A DNA stretch of 64,000 bases from Methanolobus psychrophilus R15. Its GTDB lineage: Archaea > Halobacteriota > Methanosarcinia > Methanosarcinales > Methanosarcinaceae. Location: the NCBI GenBank assembly GCA_000306725.1, contig CP003083.1, positions 2,406,042 through 2,470,041 on the forward strand, written 5' to 3'. The notes under the pieces are model-generated. The model searched no databases. It was not told the origin of the DNA and was given only the letters and a program-made list of their open reading frames with translations. The translations under genes were made by a program, and so were the position numbers. Positions 18,422 through 27,230 of the stretch are shown piece by piece. Within the stretch, counting starts at the first letter, position 1. Each line of letters begins with the position of its first letter.

Positions 18422-20185
18422 ATGGTTAATACTAAATTATTAAAAACGAAATATGCAAGCGTTGCAGTGACTGTGACAATTGTGCTAATGCTGATCCTGT
18501 CCGGGCCCGCAACCGCGTTAAACATGGGAATAAGCATCAATAACACCACGCCTGCACAGGGTGAGGAGATTACTTTTACTGTTACGGCAAACATTACTGG
18601 TATAGATAAATATGTGCCGATGCAGAACTTCTCACTGGCGTTGTCCAAGGATGGTTCCGTTGTCCGTAACGTAGTATTTTCTCCCAGCGGAACCATCCTC
18701 TCAGGCGGCTCGGACGTAAATATCGATCCTATTGAAGTGCCTTCCTCCTCGGATTACGGTTATGGCAACGGTACTGCACTCGATGATCAATATGGCTATG
18801 GTTACGGATATGCATACGCCTTCGGTTATGGCTACGGATACGCTGCGAATAACGGAGCTGGCGGCGACACACGCGTGTACGAGTATAACGTGACAATCAA
18901 TACTTCCAGTTTCGATACAGGAGAATACAGCGCACAGGTACTGATGAATACTGGCAGTACTGCAAAGCCGAATTTCTCCTCGATTTCAACAGACTTCACA
19001 GTCGAACCAAAACCAGCAGATATATCCGATTATGTAGGGCCTGACGGAACGGTTAACACTACCTTCAGCATCACATCAGCCTCCGGGAACGTTACTCTGA
19101 TAGTGGCAAACGGTACCGTTGCAAAGAACTCAGAAGGAAATGCACTGAATACCAGCATTACGCTGGGTACGACCGGCGCCAATTCAACCATGACACTGGC
19201 ACTCTCAGGTTCAGAATCGGTCGTTGGCAAGGTTGTGAAGCTTGGACCCGCCGGAGCTACGTTCGACCCCTACATCCAGGTAAGGTTCGACTATGATGAT
19301 GCGGATGTCTCAGGCCTCGACGAGAGCACCCTGGGAGTCAAATTCTATAATGCTTCAAGCGGCCTGTGGGAATCACAGACCGTGGTTGAACGCAATACAG
19401 CCGAGAACTACATTATCGCAAACATTGAGCACTTCAGTGACTTTGCCGTTGTCGGGACCGAACTAACAACACCCACAGATGATTCATCCTCCTCCTCTGG
19501 CAGAAGCAGCGGTGGTGGCGGAAGCGGTGGAGCTTCCGGCGAGAAGTATGAGAACATTCTTGTAAAAGATACGCAGGGTATTTACATTGATAAGAACACA
19601 CTCATCAATTACGAATTCAGTAAACCCGGTAATGCGATTGGATTTGTACAGTTCACTGCCCTGAAGAATGCCGGAAGGATAACGGCAACAATAGAGATAC
19701 TACGCGACAGGTCTTCGTATGCTGAAACGGATGCTCCTGGCAAAATATACCAGCAGATGAACATATGGATCGGTAAGCTCGGGTTCGACAGCCCTGAAAA
19801 TGTAAAAGACCTGAAGATCGGTTTCAAGGTAGAAAAAGCATGGATTGAAGAGAATGGTGTTGAGACAGGTACGATAAAGCTGTACAGGTATGCAGACGGC
19901 GCCTGGAATGCGCTGCCAACCTCCATCATTGTTGACGATGGGGAGTATGTGCACTTTGAAAGCCAGACTCCGGGATTCTCACCATTTGCAATTACAGCCG
20001 AAAGTAAGGCTTCGGGTGAGACCATCGACGAAACGACTCCAGTTGGCGACAGTAGGGTGGAGTTCGGTAACGAGACCTATGAACCGGGTAAGAAGGGATT
20101 GCCTGGTTTCGAAGCATTGCTTCTGATATTTGTAGGAGTAATCGTAGCCGCGTTCTATCTGCACAAAAGGAAGAGAGAGGAATAG
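18422..20185 (+). CDS. Surface glycoprotein with PGF-pre-PGF domain and PGF-CTERM-type anchor
   Basis: A 587-residue secreted protein. Signal peptide residues 1-36 (hydrophobic core VAVTVTIVLMLILSG). Residues 110-145 are a Gly-Tyr-rich tract (repeats of YGYG with A/F/N). A Ser/Gly linker (about 356-376) precedes the PGF-pre-PGF domain (about 378-525, ending TPGFSPFAITAES). The C-terminus is tripartite: LPGF at about 559-562, a hydrophobic helix, then HKRKREE, the form of an archaeosortase-processed PGF-CTERM signal. Many NxS/T sites (for example NNTT, NVTL) suggest N-glycosylation by the nearby glycan locus. It likely belongs to the cell envelope; a transport or adhesion role cannot be told. 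Confidence 0.85.
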   Translation: MVNTKLLKTKYASVAVTVTIVLMLILSGPATALNMGISINNTTPAQGEEITFTVTANITGIDKYVPMQNFSLALSKDGSVVRNVVFSPSGTILSGGSDVNIDPIEVPSSSDYGYGNGTALDDQYGYGYGYAYAFGYGYGYAANNGAGGDTRVYEYNVTINTSSFDTGEYSAQVLMNTGSTAKPNFSSISTDFTVEPKPADISDYVGPDGTVNTTFSITSASGNVTLIVANGTVAKNSEGNALNTSITLGTTGANSTMTLALSGSESVVGKVVKLGPAGATFDPYIQVRFDYDDADVSGLDESTLGVKFYNASSGLWESQTVVERNTAENYIIANIEHFSDFAVVGTELTTPTDDSSSSSGRSSGGGGSGGASGEKYENILVKDTQGIYIDKNTLINYEFSKPGNAIGFVQFTALKNAGRITATIEILRDRSSYAETDAPGKIYQQMNIWIGKLGFDSPENVKDLKIGFKVEKAWIEENGVETGTIKLYRYADGAWNALPTSIIVDDGEYVHFESQTPGFSPFAITAESKASGETIDETTPVGDSRVEFGNETYEPGKKGLPGFEALLLIFVGVIVAAFYLHKRKREE

Positions 20186-20205
20186 TCCCTCTCTTATTTT
20201 CCTTT
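20174..20205 (+). terminator. Hairpin plus T-tract at end of surface protein gene
   Basis: AGAGAGG (20174-20180) pairs with CCTCTCT (20188-20194), spanning the stop codon, followed by TATTTTCCTTTTT. It resembles an intrinsic terminator; in archaea the T-tract itself is the main signal. Confidence 0.6.
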
Positions 20206-20362
20206 TTGCAGTCTGATGAAACCTATTTTCCGGTTGTTTTTAACGCAATCCCTATAAATTTTTTCTTGACCACTTACACGGGAAATGGAGTGTGACCAGA
20301 AATTTCGACATGAAATTGCCTTTCTGTTCTATCCTCTGGTGCACATTCGTATTCTCATCAGA

Positions 20363-20638
20363 TTAAAAGGGTGGTAGCAAGATCTTTTTTGATGAACCTG
20401 ATATGTTAGCACTATCCCTATTGATTCTAAATATCACGGCATTCTCTGCGGTGAAGTCGTCCTTGAGGGCTGAGAACTCTTTTGCTTCACGGGTGCAGCC
20501 GGCGGTGTTGTCGCGGGGGTAGAAATATAGGACGAGCCACTTGTCATGGAAATCTTTCAGGCATATTGTTTCTCCGGCCTGGTCGGGGAGGCAGAACGAG
20601 GGGGCGGGCTGGCCTTCGGATAATGTGGTGTTTGTCAT
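20363..20638 (-). pseudogene. Truncated peroxiredoxin (Bcp/PrxQ type)
   Basis: A 91-codon frame whose first ~70 residues are clearly Bcp: EGQPAPSFCLPDQAGETI, the thioredoxin-fold strand LVLYFYPRDNTAGCT with the peroxidatic Cys (residue about 48) and the following REAKEFSAL. After AVIFRINRDS the sequence leaves the family and stops at 91 residues, while Bcp proteins have about 150-160. No continuation is seen in the other frames of the 180 bases that follow. The missing half holds the resolving region and the C-terminal fold, so the protein is probably inactive: a 3' deletion remnant. Confidence 0.75.
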
Positions 20639-20860
20639 GCGTTTCTCCTTTGTGTATCTTCGATCTATACTAATGTCCAGAATTATCCTCCTGTGTATAA
20701 GGGATGTGGAGGGTCCGGGTGATATGGAGGACTGTGTGTCTGTTCTGATTGTTTGCTGGTTTGGAAAGATGAAGCAGAATCATGTATTTATAGCGTCCTG
20801 TCTCTTCATGCGATAAATTATTTATACGGCCATCAATAGTGGATAATCCATTGTTGCTTA

Positions 20861-21538
20861 ATGACTGGAATGAAGGAGGGGAGCAAAACGGAACTGATAA
20901 GGATGGAAGGGGTATGTGTCGCGGCGGGAGACAGGAACATCCTTTCAGGGTTTGATATGTCTGTTGTCAGGGGGGAGAAAGTGCTCGTCAAGGGGCGCTC
21001 CGGCATTGGCAAGACAACACTTTTCAGGCTGCTACTGGGATTCAGGGTGCCTTCCTCAGGCATTCTCTATTTTGAGGGCAGGCCGATGGATGCGGGGCTT
21101 GCCTGGGATATCCGTAAAAGGGTGGCGCACATCTCCCAGGATAGTGATATTGGCGAGGGGGTGGTGAGGGATATGCTTGAAGAGATATTTTCCTATAATG
21201 CCAACAAGGGACACTTCGACCCGGAAAAGCTCCGGGCGCTGCTGGCGGAACTTTCCCTGCAGGAAGATGTCCTTGACAAGAAGTTCGAGAACCTGTCCGG
21301 CGGGGAGAAGCAGCGCATCGCTATTATTATCTCCCTGCTCACAAAAAAGGACACATTCCTCCTGGATGAGATAACATCGGACCTCGATGCGAAGCTGAAG
21401 AGGAAGGTTGTGGACATGTTCGTGGGTAATCCTTCCTGGACCGTGCTGGCAATATCCCACGACTCAGAGTGGGAACGCGAGGGTGTGAGGGTCATCGACC
21501 TTGAGAAACTGCAGGAGGATGCCGGTGTCTGCAACTGA
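20861..21538 (+). CDS. fetA: ABC transporter ATP-binding protein (FetA/YbbL-like)
   Basis: A 225-residue ATPase subunit. Walker A GRSGIGKTT (about residues 46-54), Q-loop HISQD, signature LSGGEKQR (about 144-151) and Walker B TFLLDEITSDLD. It pairs with the downstream membrane protein of the UPF0014/FetB family, which in Escherichia coli forms an iron exporter with FetA; substrate here is inferred from that. A TATA-like TTATTTATA (about 20818-20826) implies a very short leader before ATG 20861. It overlaps fetB by 14 bases. Confidence 0.85.
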   Translation: MTGMKEGSKTELIRMEGVCVAAGDRNILSGFDMSVVRGEKVLVKGRSGIGKTTLFRLLLGFRVPSSGILYFEGRPMDAGLAWDIRKRVAHISQDSDIGEGVVRDMLEEIFSYNANKGHFDPEKLRALLAELSLQEDVLDKKFENLSGGEKQRIAIIISLLTKKDTFLLDEITSDLDAKLKRKVVDMFVGNPSWTVLAISHDSEWEREGVRVIDLEKLQEDAGVCN

Positions 21539-22316
21539 TATCACTTTGACGGGAATGGTGTTCTGTTTCCTGCTTCTGTTGATACCTGTACTTATCAGCC
21601 ATCACCTGCAGCTCCAGCTGGTAGGCTCCACCATTGAAGGTGCTTTCAGGATGACGGTGCAGCTGGTGTTTGTGGGATTCTTCCTGACGTTCGTTTTTGA
21701 CCTCAACAGTTCCGTGCTCAACATCTTCTGGGTGATGATAATGGTTATTGTGGCATCCTATACCGTCCTGAAGAACTCCTCGCTGAAGTATGGTTCGCTT
21801 ATCATGCCCCTTACTCTTTCATTCGCACTGGCGAACATAGGGGTGCTGCTGTACTTTAACAGTTTTGTTATCGCCCTAAGCGATCTTTTTGAAGCGAGGT
21901 ACTTCATCCCCATAGCGGGCATGGTGATAGGCAATTCCCTTCGGGCCAATATCGTAGGTATCAATGATTTCTGTGACCAGATACAGAGAAATGAGAACCG
22001 GTATCTTTCCAGTCTGTCCCTGGGTGCGGAAAAGTACGAAGCTCTGAAACCTTACCTGAGAAAGAGCCTCAGGAACTCTATCAGACCGACCCTTGCCAAC
22101 ATGGCGACAGTAGGCATCGTTTTTCTTCCGGGCATGATGACAGGGCAGATAATCGGCGGTTCAAGTCCTCTCACTGCAATTGAATACCAGATAGCCATAA
22201 TGATCGCGATCTATGTGGCAACAGTAATGAACGTAATGCTTTGTGTCCTTATACTCATGTACCGGGGCTTTGATGAGTACGGGACTTTTAGGAAGGATCT
22301 GCTGAGGGGTGCTTGA
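21525..22316 (+). CDS. fetB: ABC transporter permease, FetB/YbbM (UPF0014) family
   Basis: Integral membrane partner of the ATPase above, 263 residues with about seven helices. Family marks: the conserved RMTVQLVFVGFFL segment (about residues 42-54), MVIGNSLRANIVG, and FLPGMMTGQIIGGSSPLTAIEYQI near residue 205. The chosen start is GTG 21525: AGGAGG at 21513-21518 lies six bases before it, while the upstream TTG (21501) and ATG (21519) are badly placed. Start within the upstream gene implies coupling. Confidence 0.85.
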   Translation: MSATDITLTGMVFCFLLLLIPVLISHHLQLQLVGSTIEGAFRMTVQLVFVGFFLTFVFDLNSSVLNIFWVMIMVIVASYTVLKNSSLKYGSLIMPLTLSFALANIGVLLYFNSFVIALSDLFEARYFIPIAGMVIGNSLRANIVGINDFCDQIQRNENRYLSSLSLGAEKYEALKPYLRKSLRNSIRPTLANMATVGIVFLPGMMTGQIIGGSSPLTAIEYQIAIMIAIYVATVMNVMLCVLILMYRGFDEYGTFRKDLLRGA

Positions 22317-22426
22317 AGGATTTGTGCAATATCAATTGCAATATCCCTGACAACAGCGTTATTATATATACCTGGAAGTGGACTTTCCATTAACTTTATT
22401 CGTAGTATCGGATTGGAGTGCCTATC

Positions 22427-23215
22427 ATGACAGTACTGAGTTTCATTGCCTGCAGGATGTTCGAGGATGAGATCGCCCATATAATAGAGAATGACCCTGG
22501 TATTGGGAAAATAATAGTTGTGGATAATGAGGACCGTGGCGGTCTTACAGGCAAACTCGATGCTGTCGGATGTACATATGAATTACTTCCTCTGTTCTCA
22601 ATTCCTCCAAAGTCTCAAAATAGAGGAGTGGAAGGGCTGACCCTAATAGTTTACATGCTTGAACTGGCACTTCATGCCAGGCCCGATAACCTAAAGAAGG
22701 TCGTCTATGAGAAGACCGAAGAATTATCCAGATATGCTGATGGCATTCTTCTATTCTATGGGTTGTGCGGCAATGTGCTTGGGAAGATAGAGGAGGATTT
22801 CAGGTCAAACCCATGCACTGTCCGCATACTGAAAGAAGACAACGGAACAGTTGTCGATGACTGTATAGGCGCCGTGCTTGGAGGCAGGGCTGCATATCTT
22901 GAAAAGCTGACCGGTTCCAGGGGCGTAGGCACTTTCTTCATGACTCCCATGTGGGCAGCCCACTGGCGCGAGATGGTCGTGTCTGCCGGTATGACCCAGG
23001 ACCCTAATGACATAAAAATGTCAAAATTCGTTTTCGATCACGCAGGCTACAAAAATGTTGCCCGGATGGACACTGGCCTGCACTACGAGAAGGAGTTCGA
23101 TGCTATGGTGGAAGAGTTTGCACGCCTTTTTGAATTCAATATCATCGAAATGGCAGCAAGCCCGGCGCTGATAGAAGACTGTTACAGGAAGATGTGTGCT
23201 GACCTGAGGAGCTGA
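22427..23215 (+). CDS. DUF1638 family protein
   Basis: A 262-residue cytoplasmic protein of the DUF1638 family, common in Methanosarcina and in bacteria with corrinoid methyl metabolism. Seen: SFIACRMFEDEIAHII at the N-terminus, the GILLFYGLCGN segment (about 107-117; likely active or ligand site Cys) and GGRAAYLEKLTGSRGVGTFFMTP type block around 150-175. Its biochemical function is not established. The ATG at 22427 is preferred over GTG 22418, which overlaps the ribosome binding site GGAG. It stands alone, about 110 bases after fetB. Confidence 0.8.
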   Translation: MTVLSFIACRMFEDEIAHIIENDPGIGKIIVVDNEDRGGLTGKLDAVGCTYELLPLFSIPPKSQNRGVEGLTLIVYMLELALHARPDNLKKVVYEKTEELSRYADGILLFYGLCGNVLGKIEEDFRSNPCTVRILKEDNGTVVDDCIGAVLGGRAAYLEKLTGSRGVGTFFMTPMWAAHWREMVVSAGMTQDPNDIKMSKFVFDHAGYKNVARMDTGLHYEKEFDAMVEEFARLFEFNIIEMAASPALIEDCYRKMCADLRS

Positions 23216-23372
23216 CAGGTCGTCCCTATCTTTTTAGGAGTTCTTTCTTCTCTTTTCCCTACTCGAAGTTAAGTATGAAAGTTTTTGAGCAAAGCTCCTT
23301 AAATACTAACTCTTAAATACTCTCGGTCTAATCTTATAATTGAGGTTGTAAATTTATAGGGGGTAGTAGAAT

Positions 23373-23528
23373 ATGGCAGACTTGATAGGATTAGCTATTA
23401 TATTCCTGATACTGGCTATAATTGCTTATGTATTGGGTGCGCGCGGAGTTGCCGGAATGTCGATGCAGATCGCAAAGTGGCTTGTGATCATCTTTATAAT
23501 ACTGGCAATAATTACGTTCTTCTTGTGA
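23373..23528 (+). CDS. Small DUF1328-type membrane protein
   Basis: A 51-residue protein with two hydrophobic helices (residues 4-20 and 34-50) joined by [16 protein letters not shown]. The loop G-x-x-G-V-A-G followed by AK and a second helix matches the YtjA/DUF1328 pattern. TATA-like TTAAATACT elements occur at about 23299-23320, and GGGGGTAG stands before the ATG. Function unknown; in bacteria such proteins are often stress-related. Confidence 0.75.
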   Translation: MADLIGLAIIFLILAIIAYVLGARGVAGMSMQIAKWLVIIFIILAIITFFL

Positions 23529-23584
23529 CGGGTTCCTGTGGCTAATGGCCGCTGTTAAAAACCTTATTTTTAAGAATGTCACCT

Positions 23585-23914
23585 TTACTTTTTTTGTATA
23601 TACTCATCCCTGCGCGGAGAGAATACTTCAATTGCGACAGAATCTCCGATTATCCGGGCGCTGTGGGGTACATTTCCCGGAATGCTCCATGAATCGCCTG
23701 CATTCACCTTAAAGTTCTCATCTCCAATACACAGGCTTATGCAGCCGGAAACGAGATATCCGGTCTGCTCATGTACATGGTCATGCTCGGGAAGGATGCT
23801 TCCTTTCTTCATGACAAATTCTGTCATCAGGGTACTGTTCCCATGAACCATGGTTTTCATCCGGATACCGGGAAGGACTTCTACGTGGTCATTCTCCGCG
23901 TGTTTGCAGAACAT
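23585..23914 (-). CDS. Cupin-domain protein
   Basis: A 109-residue single-domain cupin. Motif 1 is GSILPEHDHVHEQTGYLVSG (about residues 38-57: His/Asp/His and Glu as metal ligands) and motif 2 is NVPHSARI (near 80-87; the conserved P and H). Such small cupins bind a metal and act as enzymes or sensors; substrate unknown. It stands alone between two plus-strand small genes. Confidence 0.85.
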   Translation of the reverse strand: MFCKHAENDHVEVLPGIRMKTMVHGNSTLMTEFVMKKGSILPEHDHVHEQTGYLVSGCISLCIGDENFKVNAGDSWSIPGNVPHSARIIGDSVAIEVFSPRRDEYIQKK

Positions 23915-24063
23915 GGAGAAGTCATTGCTTCAATCCGATTTATTCTTTTGGATTTAAGTGGTTATCCGGACTTATCAAAAGCACTACCGCTTTTCAAGTT
24001 GCTGCTTTTACATGCATTATATTTATAAAGCTGTAAGTGAATACGGTTTTGGGGTATTAGATT

Positions 24064-24222
24064 ATGGGAGTATATAACGAAGTATATAAAGAGACAGTTG
24101 ACGACATACGCAATACCATCGGCATTCTGCCTAAGTTCATGAAAGACCTTCCGGAAGATGAACTGGTAGACGACTGGGCATTCTGGAAGTACGACGAACT
24201 GCATGCCCATAAATGGGAATAG
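24064..24222 (+). CDS. 52-residue protein like the N-terminus of AhpD/carboxymuconolactone decarboxylase
   Basis: Short acidic protein beginning MGVYNEVYKETVDDIRNTIG and ending DDWAFWKYDELHAHKWE. The pattern 'IGILPKFMKDLPEDELVDDWAF' resembles the first two helices of the AhpD-like fold, but the family's catalytic CxxC part is missing and no continuation is found after the TAG stop. It may be a stand-alone domain or a deletion remnant. TATA-like TATATTTATAAAG (about 24017-24029) lies upstream. Confidence 0.55.
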   Translation: MGVYNEVYKETVDDIRNTIGILPKFMKDLPEDELVDDWAFWKYDELHAHKWE

Positions 24223-24380
24223 TGCTGTCCAGGTAGTATACATCAGGTAATTTCATAGCATCATTTTTGCTACCTGCTGTTCAGCTCGTTTAATGTGCAG
24301 TGGCAGGAAATGAATAAGCGTTAGCTATATCTGCAGCTTTAGCTTTGGCCTACCCTATGTCCTGCCATGCATATTCACAC

Positions 24381-24620
24381 TTACTTTACAGGCAACTGTA
24401 TCTCGCTCATGAGTTCTTCTTCTGTAACCTCTTCAGGATCGTTGAGGTACAGCGCCCTTGATGGGCCTGCAAGTTCCAGCCCCTGTTCTGCCATATACTC
24501 GAAGAGGCGGGTATATGCAATACCTACTTCCCGATAGGGTCCCCGGTGGATGGCAGTCACAGCTCTTATTGCAGGTAGTGTCTTCAGGCTGATGGAAGGG
24601 TCTTGCTCTGCCCCCCTCAC
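24381..24620 (-). CDS. GyrI-like/AraC effector-binding half-domain
   Basis: A 79-residue protein matching the second SHS2 module of GyrI-like ligand-binding proteins: AIRAVTAIHRGPYREVGIAYTRLFEYM and SRALYLNDPEEVTEEELMSEIQLPV. Normal members have two such modules (about 150 residues), so this one is half-sized; it may dimerise or may be a truncated gene. The GTG start overlaps the stop of the Kef gene (GTGA), so it is translated with it. Confidence 0.65.
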   Translation of the reverse strand: MRGAEQDPSISLKTLPAIRAVTAIHRGPYREVGIAYTRLFEYMAEQGLELAGPSRALYLNDPEEVTEEELMSEIQLPVK

Positions 24621-26653
24621 AGCGTGCAGATCTCTGAAGAGGCTGCTATATTCTCGTCAAAGAATCGCCTCAACTGGCATAGCCTTTCAGGTTTTGCAAG
24701 CACGATACAAATATCTGAAGACAGCACCTCTGTGTCTCCTGTGGGATTTGCTATTATCTGCTCTCCTCTGCGTATGGCCAGCACCGTTGCGCCGTATGTG
24801 TTCCTGAGGTTCAGGTCCTTCAGGGTGCTTCCATGAAAACTGCAGTCATCCTTTATCTTAAAAGAGGTTACTTCCAATCCGGGCAGTTCATCCTTCAGGT
24901 TAAAGGTATTGTTATTATCTATCATGGAATGCTCTCGCAGCATGGAATAACCGTTTGCACGTATTTCCCGGGTGAACCTGTATATCTCCTCTTCGGGCAC
25001 AAGGTACTTCTTAAGAAGGCGGCTGAATATCTCGACAGATGTTTCGTATTCCTCGGGGATGACCTCATTGGCGCCCATCTGGCTGAGTGCCTTGATCTCA
25101 TTCATGTACCGTGTCCTGGCAATAATGTATATCTCAGGATTCATCCTTTTTGCAACATCTATTATCGTTCTGGTGGCAATATAGTCCGAAATGCCGACGA
25201 CCAGTACCCTGGCAGACATTATATTTGCCGACTCAAGAACCACTTCGTGCGTTGCATCGCCATAGTGGATCCTCTCCCCATGCTGTCTCTCCTGGCGCAC
25301 TGTCTCAGGATTTGTCTCTATGATAACATACGGTATGCCTGCAGCCTTTGCAGAGTTGGAAACGGTCTTGCCGTTGAAACCGTAACCTATGATTATGAGG
25401 TGATCATGCATTTCCTCGTCTTCTTTTACCGGTTCCATGCTCTTTGAGAATATACCATTGATGAGTATGCGGTTGGTGGTCCTTTTCAGTATCTGGTGTG
25501 AAAGGCGGTGTGATGCTGTCATGACAAAGGGTGTGGCTGCCATGGTGACAATGGAGACTGCAAGGAAGCTTTGGTACAATCTTTCATCGAGCAGGCCATA
25601 CTCCCGTCCGAAACTGGAAAGGATAAAAGAGAACTCTCCAACCTGGGCGAGTGCCATCCCGGTTATAATTGTGGTCCTCAGGGGATATCCCAGTATGAAT
25701 GTAACAAGCCCGGATGCAGCAGATTTCAGGAATATGACCACTCCTGCGAGCACAAGCATGATGAGAATGTTATCAAGGAAGAAACTCACGTCAAGCAACA
25801 TTCCAATGGATACGAAGAAGAAGCTCATGAACACATCCTTGAAAGGCATCATGTTTCCGATAGCCTGGTGACTGTACTCAGATTCTGATATTATCAGGCC
25901 TGCCAGGAAAGCTCCAAGGGCCAGTGACAGGCCAACATTGGAAGTAAGCCACGCGGTCCCGAACACTATGAATATGATGGTCACCAGAAACAACTCCCTG
26001 TTCCGCGTCTTAACTATCTGGAACAGTAGTGCAGGTACGATCCATCTTGCGCTCACTATGACAAGCAGCATGATGCCAAGGCCCTTTATAAGGAAGGATG
26101 CAGCACTGTCCCCGGAAGTTGAGGGCACACCTGCAAGTATCGGTGTAAGCAGTATCATGGGAACAATGACTATGTCCTGAAATATGAGGATCCCAAGCGA
26201 TATCTTTCCATAAGGGGTGTTGATCTCTCCTTTCTCTTGGAGAAGCTTCAGCACTATTGCCGTACTGCTCAGGGATACCAGGAACCCCAGAAAAAGCGCA
26301 GTGCTGGAGCTGTATCCCATGTAAAGTGAGATGTAGTAGACAAGCACAGAAGTGATTATTACTTGGAGACCTCCACCTACAAGTACGAACCTTTTGATGT
26401 CCCACAGCTCCTTTATAGACATCTCGACCCCTATTGTGAAAAGCAGCAGGATTATCCCTATCTCTGCAAGTATCTCAACCTGCTCAAGGTCACGAATGAT
26501 ACCCAGCACATGGGGCCCTGCTATCATTCCCGTTACGAGGAAACCCAGGACCGGAGAGAGTTTGGCCCTGTGGAATAACAGCAGTATGAATATCGATAGT
26601 CCGAAGATGATCTCGATGTCAGTGAATAGTGTAAGGTCCATATTATTTACCAC
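24617..26653 (-). CDS. Kef-type K+(Na+)/H+ antiporter with TrkA-N and TrkA-C domains
   Basis: CPA2 antiporter of 678 residues. Residues about 8-385 form the 12-helix exchanger domain (LGFLVTGMIAGPHVLG, TIGVEMS, SLSSTAIVLKLLQEKGE, VGEFSFILSSFG). Residues about 420-540 are a TrkA-N/RCK nucleotide-binding domain (IIGYGFNGKTVSNSAK, then HYGDATHEVVLESANI), and about 585-665 a TrkA-C domain. It moves K+ or Na+ against protons, controlled by NAD(H) or a nucleotide. Start: GTG 26653 (AAGGA five bases before) or ATG 26641; I cannot decide. The GyrI-like half-domain is coupled downstream. Confidence 0.9.
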   Translation of the reverse strand: MVNNMDLTLFTDIEIIFGLSIFILLLFHRAKLSPVLGFLVTGMIAGPHVLGIIRDLEQVEILAEIGIILLLFTIGVEMSIKELWDIKRFVLVGGGLQVIITSVLVYYISLYMGYSSSTALFLGFLVSLSSTAIVLKLLQEKGEINTPYGKISLGILIFQDIVIVPMILLTPILAGVPSTSGDSAASFLIKGLGIMLLVIVSARWIVPALLFQIVKTRNRELFLVTIIFIVFGTAWLTSNVGLSLALGAFLAGLIISESEYSHQAIGNMMPFKDVFMSFFFVSIGMLLDVSFFLDNILIMLVLAGVVIFLKSAASGLVTFILGYPLRTTIITGMALAQVGEFSFILSSFGREYGLLDERLYQSFLAVSIVTMAATPFVMTASHRLSHQILKRTTNRILINGIFSKSMEPVKEDEEMHDHLIIIGYGFNGKTVSNSAKAAGIPYVIIETNPETVRQERQHGERIHYGDATHEVVLESANIMSARVLVVGISDYIATRTIIDVAKRMNPEIYIIARTRYMNEIKALSQMGANEVIPEEYETSVEIFSRLLKKYLVPEEEIYRFTREIRANGYSMLREHSMIDNNNTFNLKDELPGLEVTSFKIKDDCSFHGSTLKDLNLRNTYGATVLAIRRGEQIIANPTGDTEVLSSDICIVLAKPERLCQLRRFFDENIAASSEICTL

Positions 26654-26811
26654 TTCAGTCCTTAGTGAATCTGCTTAATACTTAAAAAGACTTTTCAGTA
26701 TCACAAGTGTCAAGTGTGGGCCTGCTGTATAATTTGGAGTAAAGTGGATGCAAGTAAAGTAAATATACTTGTGAATTTAATGTAATTCGGCTAAAAAATA
26801 TGGGAAAGGGC

Positions 26812-27051
26812 TTAGAGCCCCGCCCTTTCAATAATCGTATCGGCAACTGCCTTTGCACTCTTGAAAGGAAAGTCTGCGGGTGTGAGCAGTTTTCCTGCTT
26901 CTCCGGCTGTAACCTCAAGATCGCCTGCCTTGCAGGTCGTGCTGGCTCCTGCCGGAAACGCTGCAATGAGATCTTCAGGTGTTTCTATCGGGAATTTTGC
27001 ATTTGCAAGTCCTGCAGCTATCTGTCCATGAATTACTTCTTTGACGTTCAT
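26812..27051 (-). CDS. MTH865-like family protein
   Basis: A 79-residue soluble protein: MNVKEVIHGQIAAGLANAKF then PIETPEDLIAAFP, TCKAGDLEVTAGEAGKLLTP and SAKAVADTIIERAGL. This order matches the MTH865 family, whose structure from Methanothermobacter is a small helical EF-hand-like fold of unknown function. The frame is open ten codons further up (27081), but ATG 27051 fits the family. It is monocistronic. Confidence 0.8.
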   Translation of the reverse strand: MNVKEVIHGQIAAGLANAKFPIETPEDLIAAFPAGASTTCKAGDLEVTAGEAGKLLTPADFPFKSAKAVADTIIERAGL

Positions 27052-27230
27052 ATTATACCAACTCTTATTTTTGTTCTGCATTCCCGGGAATTGGCAGTAA
27101 TATATAATTGCACGGTTACTGGTATATACTTTATCGGCACTGCAATATACTAGGTGTACTCGTGTATACTTCAGTGACCTTCTGGTACCTTCAGGGAACC
27201 TTTATTAGGCCGGGAGCAATACTCCTATAC

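Noticed and set aside
20482-20816. Plus-strand frames opposite the truncated peroxiredoxin
   Set aside because: Antisense to clear Bcp sequence; Gly/Arg/Cys-rich composition without a family.
24220-24261. Pyrrolysine read-through of the TAG ending the AhpD-like 52-residue protein
   Set aside because: The 12 codons after TAG do not continue the family and a second TAG follows; likewise the TAG stops of fpoA and the epimerase are normal ends.
24833-25447. 204-codon plus-strand frame inside the Kef antiporter gene
   Set aside because: Antisense to a well supported CDS; Cys/Tyr-rich nonsense composition.
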